A stretch of DNA of 64,000 nucleotides from Acholeplasma sp. CAG:878 (GCA_000432255.1 HF989928.1:5301-69300); one strand, 5' to 3'; positions 44,859 through 52,914 are shown, counted from the stretch's first letter. Numbers and translations are program-made. The notes: generated by a model from the sequence alone, not told the origin.

Positions 44859-45161
44859 TTATACACTATGCCTAGAATTAACCACATAATACGCGTCCTC
44901 GCCTCCTGCATTTATGTGATTAGATATCACTATAACATCTTTATCATTTCCAAAAGCATCTAATATTCTATTAACTCTATCAGTAGGATTAACCGTTTCA
45001 TCACTATTTCTAGTTAGTTTAACAGGTATCCCTAGTTCCCTAAACCTATCATACATGTATTCAGATATAGCCAAAGTCATGTTTTTTTCAGTAATTCCAT
45101 TACCTAATGCACCCGAATCTTCCCCACCATGACCAGCGTCTATTACAATCTTTCTATTCAT
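44859..45161 (-). pseudogene. N-terminal part of the LysM amidase, ending in island sequence
   Basis: ATG 45161 follows AGGTGATTATA. Codons 1-86 encode the first half of an Amidase_3 domain: MNRKIVIDAGHGGEDSGALG (zinc histidine 11), TEKNM (zinc glutamate), and VISNHINAG (second zinc histidine 82). After the GGAGG junction the frame continues through 14 island-derived codons (EDAYYVVNSRHSV) to a stop at 44859. The fragment keeps the zinc ligands but lacks the catalytic glutamate of VEYGF and all wall-binding LysM repeats, so it should be inactive. It keeps its own promoter region and stands downstream of spo0A. Confidence 0.92.
44879..44906. other. attR: element arm plus core CCTCC
   Basis: Arm TAACCACATAA (44879-44889), 12 bases, then core CCTCC (44902-44906). 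On the chromosomal side TTATGTGATTA occurs again at 44912-44922, five bases after the core; on the island side of attL the spacing is nine. Confidence 0.75.
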
Positions 45162-45209
45162 TATAATCACCTATAATAATGTATGAAAAAAAGAAAAATA
45201 AGTTAATAC

Positions 45210-45235
45210 AAAAAAACAGGCAACAAAATACCCGT
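45210..45235 (-). terminator. Terminator of spo0A
   Basis: On the minus strand ACGGG and CCTGT pair around a 10-base loop and are followed by a T-run. It separates spo0A from the amidase gene, which therefore has its own promoter. Confidence 0.65.
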
Positions 45236-45240
45236 TTTAA

Positions 45241-46008
45241 TTAACCTCTAATTTTATGAAAATCTAGCCTTAATTTATCAGCAACTGTAACCAAAAACTC
45301 TGAATTTGTAGGCTTTGCCTTATCAATATCAACACTATGTCCAAAAATTTCTTCCATGTAGTGCCAATTACCACGATTCCAGCTAACTTCTATAGCATGT
45401 CTTATAGCCCTTTCAACTCTAGAAACAGTTGTCTTATACTTTTCCGCTAATTCCGGATACAATTCTTTAGTTATACCACCAATTATATCGGGATTTTCAA
45501 ATATTATAGCAACTCCTTCTCTTATAAACTGATATCCTTTTATATGAGATGGTATACCTAATTCATGCAACATTTTAGTAATCGCAACTTGCAAATTAGA
45601 ATTATAAAAGTCTATATTTTTATTATTATCCTTAACTTTCATACATTCTTTAATTCTTTTTGCCAAATCAACCAACTCAAAAGGCTTCAATATAAAATAA
45701 CTTACTCCGTACTCCGAAACTTCTCTTATTACTTCACTAGCATTATAACTAGTTGCAACGATAACTTTCTTATCGATACCATTTTCACGCATTTTTTCTA
45801 AAATATAAATACCATCTTTTTTAGGCATAATAAGGTCTAACACAATAACATCATACTCATTTATTTTATTAGTTATTACTTCAAATCCTTCTAATCCATC
45901 ATAGGCACTTAAAACGATATCAATCTCGTCATTATCCTTAAAATATTCTTTTACAGCATCAACCAATTTGACATTATCGTCAATCATCAAAACTTTGATT
46001 TTTTGCAT
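45241..46008 (-). CDS. spo0A: Sporulation response regulator Spo0A
   Basis: The 255-residue product has an N-terminal receiver domain (MIDDNVKLVDAVKEYF, phospho-aspartate in VIVLDLIMPKKDG, ATSYN and the lysine in FILKPFEL). The Spo0A-specific DNA-binding domain follows (ITKMLHELGIPSHIKGYQFI, then TTVSRVERAIRHAIEVSWNR). This effector domain is unique to Spo0A, the master switch of entry into sporulation. AGAAGGAGATAGTT precedes the ATG. Phosphorelay partners are not in the window. It is direct evidence that the lineage keeps the sporulation program. The interrupted amidase is the next gene downstream. Confidence 0.95.
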   Translation of the reverse strand: MQKIKVLMIDDNVKLVDAVKEYFKDNDEIDIVLSAYDGLEGFEVITNKINEYDVIVLDLIMPKKDGIYILEKMRENGIDKKVIVATSYNASEVIREVSEYGVSYFILKPFELVDLAKRIKECMKVKDNNKNIDFYNSNLQVAITKMLHELGIPSHIKGYQFIREGVAIIFENPDIIGGITKELYPELAEKYKTTVSRVERAIRHAIEVSWNRGNWHYMEEIFGHSVDIDKAKPTNSEFLVTVADKLRLDFHKIRG

Positions 46009-46107
46009 AACTATCTCCTTCTATTGTACTGCTAGAATTATTATATAACATTATTGAATTTTTGCATAGAGTAAGATTTATCTAGTTATGTCATATTGTG
46101 TCAAGTA

Positions 46108-46767
46108 TTAACATTTATTGTCGATTACAATTTTAATTAAATCTTTTAATTTTTCAGGAACAACAGCACTTCTACTAACAAGCAGACCATCGCATAATTT
46201 TACAATATCATTAATATTATTTATATTAACATTCCCACCATATAACACTTTATTTATACCTTGTTCTTTGATAAAACTAATTGTTTCATCAAGCATTTTT
46301 AAATCTAGTTCTTTAACTTCAAGTGGTTCGAAAGCAACTATTACATCACTTCGATTAATTCCTTTTAAACATTCATCTATTTGCTTTAACAATTCATTTT
46401 TCAAAAAATTATCGCCAATACATAAAATAGGTATTAAATTATTTTTTAAGCAACTTTTAATTTTTTTATTTATAATTTCATTTGTTTCATTAAATAATTT
46501 TCGTCTTTCGCTATGACCTACAATAGCATATTCTAATCCTATACTTTTAGCAAGAAAAGAAGATACTTCTCCCGTGTAAGCACCAACATCTTCATAAAAT
46601 ATATTTTGAATACCAACCTTGTATCCTTTATTTAAAAAATAAGAAATATAAATATTAGAAGGACAAATAACAACTTTAGGATTTTTTACATCATCTAATT
46701 CTTTAACAAATTTTAAAGTTTCATGGAAATCCATATACATTTTTAAATTAGCTACTAAAAGTTTCAT
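46108..46767 (-). CDS. tpiA: Triosephosphate isomerase
   Basis: It interconverts dihydroxyacetone phosphate and glyceraldehyde-3-phosphate. The start is VANLKMYMDF with the catalytic lysine, AIVGHSERRKLFNET contains the catalytic histidine, and VAFEPLE contains the catalytic glutamate (VAYEPxW in most enzymes, so E-P-L is slightly unusual). YGGNVNINNI and DGLLVSRSAV form the phosphate-binding end. At 219 residues it is shorter than the usual 250. The start overlaps the pgk stop by 4 bp, so the genes form a pgk-tpiA operon. Confidence 0.92.
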   Translation of the reverse strand: MKLLVANLKMYMDFHETLKFVKELDDVKNPKVVICPSNIYISYFLNKGYKVGIQNIFYEDVGAYTGEVSSFLAKSIGLEYAIVGHSERRKLFNETNEIINKKIKSCLKNNLIPILCIGDNFLKNELLKQIDECLKGINRSDVIVAFEPLEVKELDLKMLDETISFIKEQGINKVLYGGNVNINNINDIVKLCDGLLVSRSAVVPEKLKDLIKIVIDNKC

Positions 46768-47924
46768 TTAATTGCCTTCAATCCAACTAGTTTCTTACCT
46801 TCAAGTAAAACTAAAGTTGCCCCACCACCGGTTGAAATATGACTAAAAGCGGAAGTATAACCAAATTCATTGATAGCAGCTGCTGTATCCCCACCACCAG
46901 CTATTTTTAAAGCGTCAATTTTACTTAATATTTCACACAACTTCCTAGTTCCATTACTAAATTGTTTTACTTCAAACATTCCAACTGGTCCATTCCATAT
47001 AATTGTTTTGCTTTCTAAAAGATACTGTTTAAATAATTTAATCGTTCTAGAACCAATATCAAAGCCCATTTCATCTTCTTTTATTTCATTAATAAAACAT
47101 TCTATTCCTTCATCATTTTTAGTTTTTGCTTTAATTACATCAATTGGCAATATAATTTTTTCAGGATATTCATCCAAAATTCTTTTACAAAATTCTATGT
47201 TATCATTATCAACTAACGATGAACCAACACTAAAGCCAAAGGCTTTAATAAATGTAAAAGCCATCCCACCACCTATTAAAATATAATCAGCTTTTTTTAC
47301 TAAATTTTCAATTACACCTATTTTATCACTCACCTTAGCCCCACCAAGTATAACAACAAAAGGTCTTTTAGGTTTTTTTAAAGCATTGTTGATTGTTTTT
47401 AATTCATTTTCCATCAAAAATCCAATTCCTGATTCTATATTACTAGATATTCCTAAATTGGAAGCATGTGCTCTATGTGAAGTTCCAAATGCATCATTGA
47501 TAAATAAATCACCTAAAGAAGCCCAATATTTCCCAAGTTCATAATCGTTATTACTTTCCAATTTACCATTTAAATCCTCAAATCTAGTATTTTCCATTAA
47601 AACTATTTTATTTTCTTTTATGGCCTTTTCTAGTTTACCTCCTCTAGTAAAAGGAACAAAAGTAACTTTTTCGTTAATTAATTCTTCTATTCTTTTAGCT
47701 ACCGGTCTAAGTGTATACTTTACTTTATCACTTTCTTCTTTCACTTTTCCAAGGTGACTCATTATAACTACATTAGCACCATTCGTAATAGCATATTCTA
47801 TTGTTTTAATGCTTTGTTTTATTCTAAAATCATCCATTATTTTTCCATTTTCAATTGGTACATTTAAATCTGCTCTTATGATTACAGTTTTTCCTTTTAA
47901 ATCAAAATCTTTAATTGTTTTCAT
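46764..47924 (-). CDS. pgk: Phosphoglycerate kinase
   Basis: It makes ATP from 1,3-bisphosphoglycerate. The start MKTIKDFDLKGKTVIIRADL contains the RADLNVP signature. SHLGKVKEE, FVVILGGAKVSDKIGVIENL, WNGPVGMFE and the ATP-binding AGGGDTAAA are all present. ATG 47924 has AAGAGG upstream; the in-frame extension to 48008 has no ribosome-binding site. Length 386 is normal. Confidence 0.96.
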   Translation of the reverse strand: MKTIKDFDLKGKTVIIRADLNVPIENGKIMDDFRIKQSIKTIEYAITNGANVVIMSHLGKVKEESDKVKYTLRPVAKRIEELINEKVTFVPFTRGGKLEKAIKENKIVLMENTRFEDLNGKLESNNDYELGKYWASLGDLFINDAFGTSHRAHASNLGISSNIESGIGFLMENELKTINNALKKPKRPFVVILGGAKVSDKIGVIENLVKKADYILIGGGMAFTFIKAFGFSVGSSLVDNDNIEFCKRILDEYPEKIILPIDVIKAKTKNDEGIECFINEIKEDEMGFDIGSRTIKLFKQYLLESKTIIWNGPVGMFEVKQFSNGTRKLCEILSKIDALKIAGGGDTAAAINEFGYTSAFSHISTGGGATLVLLEGKKLVGLKAIK

Positions 47925-48076
47925 AAATACCTCTTTTCTTAATATTATTATAACATTTTTATCAATAATTATTTGGTTTATTAAACTTTGTTGTCTTTTG
48001 GTTGTCATTTTTTAAAAAACAATTTTAATTATTGTAATTTTTAAATTAATAATATATAATGTTCTTGGTGATTTCG

Positions 48077-48781
48077 ATGGAAAGATTACAAAAAGTTATA
48101 GCAAACAGCGGTTATTGTTCTAGAAGAAAAGCAGAAGAATTAATTAAAAATGGAAAAGTAATGGTTAATGGAAAAAAAATAGAAGAATTAGGTTTTAAAG
48201 TTGATGGAAATGATATTATAACTGTTGAAAATAAAATTTTAAAAAAAGAAAATAAGGAATATATTTTACTTTACAAGCCAAGAGGTGTTGTTACAACTAC
48301 TAGTGATGAAAAAGGAAGAAAAACAGTATTAGATTTAATAGAAACAAACAAAAGATTATACCCTGTTGGAAGATTAGATTATGATACATCAGGGTTATTA
48401 TTGCTAACTAATGATGGTGAATTAACAAACATACTAATTCATCCAAAAAATGAAATAGATAAAGTGTATATTGCAAAAATAAATGGAATTATGAATGGTT
48501 TTGAAATTAAAACACTAGAAAAAGGTGTTTTAATAGATGGTAAGAAAACCGCACCTTGTAAAGTAAAAGTTAGAAAAAAAGAAAAAGATTCTTCAATTAT
48601 AGAATTAACTATTCACGAAGGAAAAAACCATCAAGTGAAAAAAATGTTTGAAACAATTGGATTTAAAGTTTTAAAACTAAAAAGAGAAAAATTGGCATTT
48701 TTAAATTTATCAGGTCTAAAACCTGGAGAATACCGTTATTTATCGATTAAAGAAGTTAAAATGTTATACAGTTTAAAATAA
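48077..48781 (+). CDS. rluB: RluB-type 23S rRNA pseudouridine synthase
   Basis: The protein begins MERLQKVIANSGYCSRRKAE, an S4 RNA-binding domain. It continues with YKPRGVVTT and the catalytic PVGRLDYDTSGLLLLTNDG, and ends with HEGKNHQVKKMFETIG. These are the RsuA/RluB/RluE family marks; this family modifies 23S rRNA near the peptidyl-transferase centre. I chose ATG 48077, which has GGTGATTTC upstream. The gene faces alr and shares a bidirectional terminator with it. Confidence 0.88.
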   Translation: MERLQKVIANSGYCSRRKAEELIKNGKVMVNGKKIEELGFKVDGNDIITVENKILKKENKEYILLYKPRGVVTTTSDEKGRKTVLDLIETNKRLYPVGRLDYDTSGLLLLTNDGELTNILIHPKNEIDKVYIAKINGIMNGFEIKTLEKGVLIDGKKTAPCKVKVRKKEKDSSIIELTIHEGKNHQVKKMFETIGFKVLKLKREKLAFLNLSGLKPGEYRYLSIKEVKMLYSLK

Positions 48782-48809
48782 AAGTTGAAATAAATTTATT
48801 TCAACTTTT
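48780..48809. terminator. Bidirectional terminator between rluB and alr
   Basis: AAAAGTTGAAATAAA and TTTATTTCAACTTTT are perfect 15-bp inverted arms with no loop bases between them. The stem starts at the rluB stop codon and reaches just into alr. Confidence 0.7.
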
Positions 48810-49850
48810 ATACACTCTTGCGACTCTTTTAGAAACACCACATATAAGTTCATAAGGAATTGTGTTTAAATAATTACTCAAATATTTAATATGTTCTATA
48901 TCTTTATAAATATAGACCTTAGAATGCAAATTAACAGAATCGTCTATTTTAACCATTAACATATCCATACATATAGTACCAATTATTTGGTATTTTTTAT
49001 TATTAATATAAACATATGAACCAGTCATTTTTCTATTTATTCCATCAGCATAACCAATTGATACAATACCAATTTTAATGTCACTGTCAGCTTTATATGT
49101 ACCATTATAACTTACAATTTCACCCTTTTTAACTGTTTTTATTTCAATTATTTCACTTATCAAACTAAAGGTATTAGAAAAATCTAGATTGCCAGTAAGT
49201 CCATACATAATAATACCTAATCTACAACCATTACAAAAAGGAATTTTTGGATAATTAATTAATGTATCACTTTGCGCGATGTGAACAATTGGTATTTTAC
49301 TTAAATCAATATCCTTAGTAATTTCTATAAATTTATCAATTTGTTTTTTTGTGTTTTCTTTATTTGAACCCTCATAAATATGTGTAAAAATACCTTTTAA
49401 ATTTAAATTACTATTTTTAATTTCGTTAATTATTTGATTAAATTCATCTTTTTCTTTAATTCCTAATCTATTCATTCCAGTATCTATCTTTAAATGAATA
49501 TTCAAATTATAATTTTTAATTTTATTAAAATAATCATAATTAGTTACTGTTACATCAATATTATTTTTTTCACAAATTTTCAAGTATTTTTCATTTATTA
49601 TACCTAAACATAAGATAGGAATATTGAATTTTTTTCTTATTACTAAAGCTTCATCTAATGATGATACTGCTAAATAATTACACCCACCATCAATAATTGA
49701 TTTTACAACTCTTAATCCATAATGACCATAAGAATCTGCTTTAACAACACCTATATAATATTTATAATCATTATATTTATTAATTACCTTTTTTATATTG
49801 TTACTTATATTAGTTAAATTAATACAAGCATAAGTATTTCTATAAGACAT
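48801..49850 (-). CDS. alr: Alanine racemase
   Basis: The PLP enzyme provides D-alanine for peptidoglycan. The PLP lysine is in VVKADSYGHYGLRV. The second-base region is LKIDTGMNRLG, and the C-terminal domain shows VSYNGTYKADSDIKIGIVSIGYADG and GTICMDMLMV. At 349 residues it is slightly shorter than Bacillus Alr. GGTGAGATT precedes the ATG. It is a single-gene unit. Confidence 0.94.
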   Translation of the reverse strand: MSYRNTYACINLTNISNNIKKVINKYNDYKYYIGVVKADSYGHYGLRVVKSIIDGGCNYLAVSSLDEALVIRKKFNIPILCLGIINEKYLKICEKNNIDVTVTNYDYFNKIKNYNLNIHLKIDTGMNRLGIKEKDEFNQIINEIKNSNLNLKGIFTHIYEGSNKENTKKQIDKFIEITKDIDLSKIPIVHIAQSDTLINYPKIPFCNGCRLGIIMYGLTGNLDFSNTFSLISEIIEIKTVKKGEIVSYNGTYKADSDIKIGIVSIGYADGINRKMTGSYVYINNKKYQIIGTICMDMLMVKIDDSVNLHSKVYIYKDIEHIKYLSNYLNTIPYELICGVSKRVARVYKS

Positions 49851-49899
49851 AATCTCACCACTTTAATTATATTCAAAAACAAACAAAAAAACCAAATTA

Positions 49900-50091
49900 T
49901 TAGTTTTCTTCTACTTCTATAGCTTCAGTAGGACAATTCTCTGCAGCGTCGCGTACATCATCATATAGATTTTTTTCTATATCTTCCTTTATAACACGAG
50001 CAACTCCATCTTCTAAATCAAACACCTCATCACAAATTGCTTGGCAACTTCCGCAACCAATACATCTATCTTCTATAACTTTAGCTTTCAT
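49900..50091 (-). CDS. Single-cluster ferredoxin
   Basis: The 63-residue electron carrier has CIGCGSCQAIC near the start and CPTEAIEVEE near the end, ligands of one [4Fe-4S] cluster. The long acidic spacer between them is typical of Bacillus-type ferredoxin (Fer). GAGGAATAGT precedes the ATG. Partner enzymes are not nearby. Confidence 0.9.
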   Translation of the reverse strand: MKAKVIEDRCIGCGSCQAICDEVFDLEDGVARVIKEDIEKNLYDDVRDAAENCPTEAIEVEEN

Positions 50092-50148
50092 ACTATTCCT
50101 CCTCGTAAATAATTATAGATAATTTATAATAAAAATGCAAGTAATTAT

Positions 50149-50176
50149 TTGAAAAAAATGTAAAGTGTGGTATTAT
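50149..50176 (+). promoter_or_regulatory. Promoter of the tail-anchored protein gene
   Basis: TTGAAA, a 16-bp spacer and TATTAT, followed about 25 bases later by the ATG with GGGGTGAG. Confidence 0.55.
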
Positions 50177-50201
50177 TATTATATAACATTGGGGTGAGAT
50201 A

Positions 50202-50885
50202 ATGCCAAGTAGAATGGAAAGATATTATCAAGCAGATGAGCGAATTCAAAAAAGAAGTAATAAAAATAAAAGTTTATACGATTCTTTATATGAAGGAGCA
50301 GAATATTCAAATGTTGAAGGAATTTCAATAATTGAAAAAAATGAAAGCGTTGATATAGAAAAAATAAAAGAACTTTTAAATTATGACAAAAAAAAGGAAG
50401 AACAAAAACCACAAACACCAGCTAGAGTTTATGAAGAACCTAAAATTGTTGAAGAAAAAAACTATGATTTAAAAGATTTTTTGGCTCAAGCAAAACAAGA
50501 TAGACCAGAAAAAAAAGAATTAGCAAATACTCAATACAACATTTTAAAAAATATCGATTTAACTAAAAATTACAATGAAAAAGCAACTGAAGATGAACTA
50601 AAAAAAATGATTGAATCAATCACTTCTAATAATCAAACTGGTGATTTATTTGATGATTTAAAAACAATTCATAGTCCAAATTTAAAAGAAGAAGTTGAGG
50701 AAGAAATGGATAAATCGTTATTTACTTCAAGTTTAGGGTTTACTTCAAAAGATTTTGAAGATTTAAACGACATAAAACACGAAGTTAAGAAAAACGGAAT
50801 ATTAGTTAAAATACTTTTGTTTGTATTTTTAGTTATTATTGTTACATCATGTATATTTTTGGGCTATAGTTTTTTTAACAAATAG
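50202..50885 (+). CDS. C-terminally anchored membrane protein of unknown function
   Basis: The 227-residue product is a long, highly charged, probably disordered cytoplasmic region. It contains KKEEQKPQTPARVYEEPK and a DLFDDLKTIHSP segment. One membrane helix at the very end (LVKILLFVFLVIIVTSCIFLGYSFF) leaves only three residues outside. This tail-anchored layout suits a scaffold or recruitment factor. No family recognised. It has a good promoter and ribosome-binding site (GGGGTGAGATA). Confidence 0.65.
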   Translation: MPSRMERYYQADERIQKRSNKNKSLYDSLYEGAEYSNVEGISIIEKNESVDIEKIKELLNYDKKKEEQKPQTPARVYEEPKIVEEKNYDLKDFLAQAKQDRPEKKELANTQYNILKNIDLTKNYNEKATEDELKKMIESITSNNQTGDLFDDLKTIHSPNLKEEVEEEMDKSLFTSSLGFTSKDFEDLNDIKHEVKKNGILVKILLFVFLVIIVTSCIFLGYSFFNK

Positions 50886-51211
50886 GAGGAAGGTTGAAAA
50901 TAATAGTTGTTAGCAAGCATTGACTGAAAATCTCTATTCTAAAACTAGGAAATTGTTTACCAAAGATAAGGTTCCGTGCTCTTAAATATAGATATGAAAT
51001 CTTATGGCACACTCATTTGTACTCCAGAGATAATCGACACATATAAATATACGGGTTTAAGAAACTAGTCTTAACACCTCTCAGTTTCCTTGCTCTTTAG
51101 TATACCTGATAACAATTTACTATTATAACAAAGAATAAATAATTATTATATATTTTCACTGCTGTTTGTGGCTTAAGCAAACGTAGTGAGCGGAAAGGAA
51201 TGTTTAGAAAT
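50886..51211. other. Gene-free region with structured RNA candidate
   Basis: About 325 bases without a credible protein gene. The first 230 bases can form nested long-range helices (see ncRNA entry). Around 51163-51185 GTTTGT and GCAAAC form a small hairpin. I see no tRNA or known riboswitch signature. Confidence 0.5.
50900..51126 (+). ncRNA. Candidate structured non-coding RNA (6S-like closed rod)
   Basis: Four nested helices pair the two ends in order: ATAATAG (50900-50906) with CTATTAT (51120-51126), TTGTTA (50907-50912) with TAACAA (51110-51115), GCAAG (50913-50917) with CTTGC (51089-51093), and ACTGA (50923-50927) with TCAGT (51081-51085). An internal hairpin GTGC...GCAC closes the middle part. 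A 227-nt rod with internal bubbles is the general shape of 6S RNA, but no conserved sequence is confirmed, so the family is open. The strand is also uncertain. Confidence 0.4.
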
Positions 51212-51250
51212 ATGAATAAAAAGGGATTTATTTTAATAATTCCAACTTGA
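51212..51250 (+). pseudogene. Remnant of a prepilin start
   Basis: Twelve codons read MNKKGFILIIPT then TGA, the opening of a type IV prepilin signal (K-K-G-F-x-L-I) cut off after the cleavage region. It lies about 100 bases upstream of the intact prepilin gene, whose start it resembles. A decayed duplicate is the likely origin. Confidence 0.45.
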
Positions 51251-51317
51251 TAAATAAAATAATTAATGGTAAAAATGTAATAAAAAGTAAATATATAATT
51301 GATTGGAGGAATATTTA

Positions 51318-51686
51318 ATGAAAAACAAAAAAGGATTTACTTTAATTGAACTTATTGGAGTAATTATATTACTAGGTATTATTGCTTTAATTACCTATCC
51401 GATAGTTGGGGCGGTTATCGAAGAAAGTCAACAAAAAGCTTATGAAAAGCAAATTTCAGAATTAGAAAGGTTAAGTTATACTTGGATAACTAGAAATTTA
51501 AACAAATTAACAAAAGATGAAAGCATCGAGTATAAATTAAATTTCAGTGAATTGAATGATAGTGGTTTAGTATCATCATCACAAATTATGAGTCCAATTA
51601 CCGGAGAAAACATCCCAGGTTGCATAATAGTTACCTACGAAGAATCAACTAATAAATTCATAGCCAATTACTCAGAATCATGTTAG
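51318..51686 (+). CDS. Type IV prepilin-like (pseudopilin) protein
   Basis: The start MKNKKGFTLIELIGVIILLG is a complete prepilin signal with glutamate at +5 and a hydrophobic helix. The mature body is about 115 residues with LNFSELNDSGLVSSSQIMSP and a C-terminal cysteine pair (GCIIV, SESC). ATG 51318 follows GGAGGAATATTTA. It is organised like the prepilin at 24311-24691. The next gene, thiI, starts eight bases after its stop, so the two are co-transcribed although unrelated in function. Confidence 0.88.
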   Translation: MKNKKGFTLIELIGVIILLGIIALITYPIVGAVIEESQQKAYEKQISELERLSYTWITRNLNKLTKDESIEYKLNFSELNDSGLVSSSQIMSPITGENIPGCIIVTYEESTNKFIANYSESC

Positions 51687-51694
51687 GAGAAATT

Positions 51695-52849
51695 ATGGAA
51701 CAACTTATAGTAATAAAATATGGTGAACTAACAACCAAAAAAGGAAATAGAAATACATTTATAAATGCACTTAAAAATAATATTAAAAGAGTTTTAGTAA
51801 ACAATGATTATAACATTATTGCTAATAGAGACCATATATACATTGAAACTAAAGAAATAGATGATGTATTAAAAAAATTAAAAAAGGTTTGTGGTATTCA
51901 AGGTATATTAGTAGCTTATAAAGTAAATACTAATACTGATACTATTAAAGAAGAAGTATTAAATATATTAAAAAATATGACATTCAAAACTTTTAAAGTT
52001 GAAACCAAAAGAGCTTTAAAAAGTTTTCCAATTAATTCAATGGAATTTAGTCGAATAATAGGTGGGCATATTTTAAAAAATATACCTAATATTAATGTAG
52101 ATGTTCATAAACCTGATGTTTTAGTTAAAATTGAAATTAGAGAAGATACATATATATATTTTAACGAAATCAAAGGAATTGGTGGATATCCTGCTGGAAT
52201 TCAAGGAAAAGGATTATTAATGTTATCTGGTGGGATTGATTCTCCTGTCGCTGGTTATATGGCATTAAAAAGAGGAATTGATATTGATTGCTTATATTTT
52301 GAATCCCCACCTCATACTAGCTTACAAGCTAAAGAAAAGGTTGTAAAGCTTGCTAGTATTTTAAATGAATACAGCGGAAATGTAAGATTATTAGTAGTTC
52401 CTTTTACTAAACTTCAGGAAGAAATTTATAAAAACGTTTTAAGTGAATATAACATCACCATTTTAAGAAGAATGATGTATAGAATTGCTAGTAGATTAGG
52501 ATATAAAGTATTGATAAATGGAGAAAGTGTTGGCCAAGTAGCTAGCCAAACTATTGATAGCATGTATGTTATTAATAGTGTAACCAATTTACCAATAATT
52601 AGACCCGTAAGTTGCTTAGATAAACTAGAAATTATTGACATAGCAAAAAAAATTGGAACATACGAAACAAGTATCTTACCATATGAAGATTGTTGTACGA
52701 TTTTCGTTCCAAAGCATCCTGTAATTAATCCTAAAATAGAAAAATGTTTATTATATGAAAATTTTTCTTATGAAGATTTAATCGAAGAATGTATCAATAA
52801 TATAGAAATTATAGACAATTTTAATAAAAAGTATACAAATTATTTATAA
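51695..52849 (+). CDS. thiI: tRNA 4-thiouridylation protein ThiI
   Basis: It adenylates U8 of tRNA and inserts sulphur. The N-terminal ferredoxin-like and THUMP domains start with MEQLIVIKYGELTTKKGNRN. The PP-loop ATPase motif is LLMLSGGIDSPVAGYMALKRG, and the disulphide cysteine is in YEDCCTIFVPKHP. The C-terminal rhodanese domain of E. coli ThiI is absent, as in Bacillus. ATG 51695 follows TTAGGAG. The usual cysteine desulphurase partner gene is not adjacent. Confidence 0.94.
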   Translation: MEQLIVIKYGELTTKKGNRNTFINALKNNIKRVLVNNDYNIIANRDHIYIETKEIDDVLKKLKKVCGIQGILVAYKVNTNTDTIKEEVLNILKNMTFKTFKVETKRALKSFPINSMEFSRIIGGHILKNIPNINVDVHKPDVLVKIEIREDTYIYFNEIKGIGGYPAGIQGKGLLMLSGGIDSPVAGYMALKRGIDIDCLYFESPPHTSLQAKEKVVKLASILNEYSGNVRLLVVPFTKLQEEIYKNVLSEYNITILRRMMYRIASRLGYKVLINGESVGQVASQTIDSMYVINSVTNLPIIRPVSCLDKLEIIDIAKKIGTYETSILPYEDCCTIFVPKHPVINPKIEKCLLYENFSYEDLIEECINNIEIIDNFNKKYTNYL

Positions 52850-52914
52850 CCATTTATTACCATGTATTAAATTACCTAAAGTACGCAAGATATTAGTGTA
52901 CAGGAGGTGAGTAC

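Larger units (their letters stand above)
26893..44906. mobile_element. 18,009-bp serine-recombinase genomic island carrying defence genes
   Basis: The island is bounded by CCTCC at 26893-26897 and 44902-44906 and is inserted in codons 86-87 of a LysM amidase gene. Gene content from the right end is a metallophosphoesterase, a TPR-CSD protein, RnlA, RnlB, an HTH protein, a broken gene, type III Mod and Res, a SMEK-STAND NTPase, two short promoter-terminator units, a 198-residue protein, a 30-residue ORF and the recombinase at the left end. All genes are on the minus strand, the same as the host gene. No relaxase, conjugation, capsid or terminase gene is present, so it is an integrated, probably mobilisable, defence island rather than a prophage or full conjugative element. 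Removal at the core restores the host reading frame exactly. Confidence 0.9.

Noticed and set aside
26893..44906. Integrative conjugative element
   Set aside because: No relaxase, coupling protein or type IV secretion gene is found in the 18 kb.
26906..44923. 13-bp direct repeat TTTATGTGATTAG near both island ends as the att core
   Set aside because: Joining the flanks at this repeat puts the two amidase halves in different frames and loses the conserved NAGGGEG motif. CCTCC restores the frame and motif, so the 13-mer is better seen as recombinase arm sequence.
46099..46125. Spo0A boxes (TGTCAAG, TGTCGAT) near spo0A
   Set aside because: One matches the consensus TGTCGAA in only five of seven bases and the other lies in the tpiA coding end; not enough for an operator call.
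46118..46516. 132-codon plus-strand open frame over tpiA
   Set aside because: Antisense shadow of a clearly conserved gene, with no ribosome-binding site.
50960..51180. RNase P RNA: TTCCGTGCTC followed 200 bases later by GTGGCTTA recalls conserved regions I and V
   Set aside because: The P4 pairing can be drawn only with several wobble pairs, the first region matches 12 of 17 bases and the ACAGAA motif is missing.
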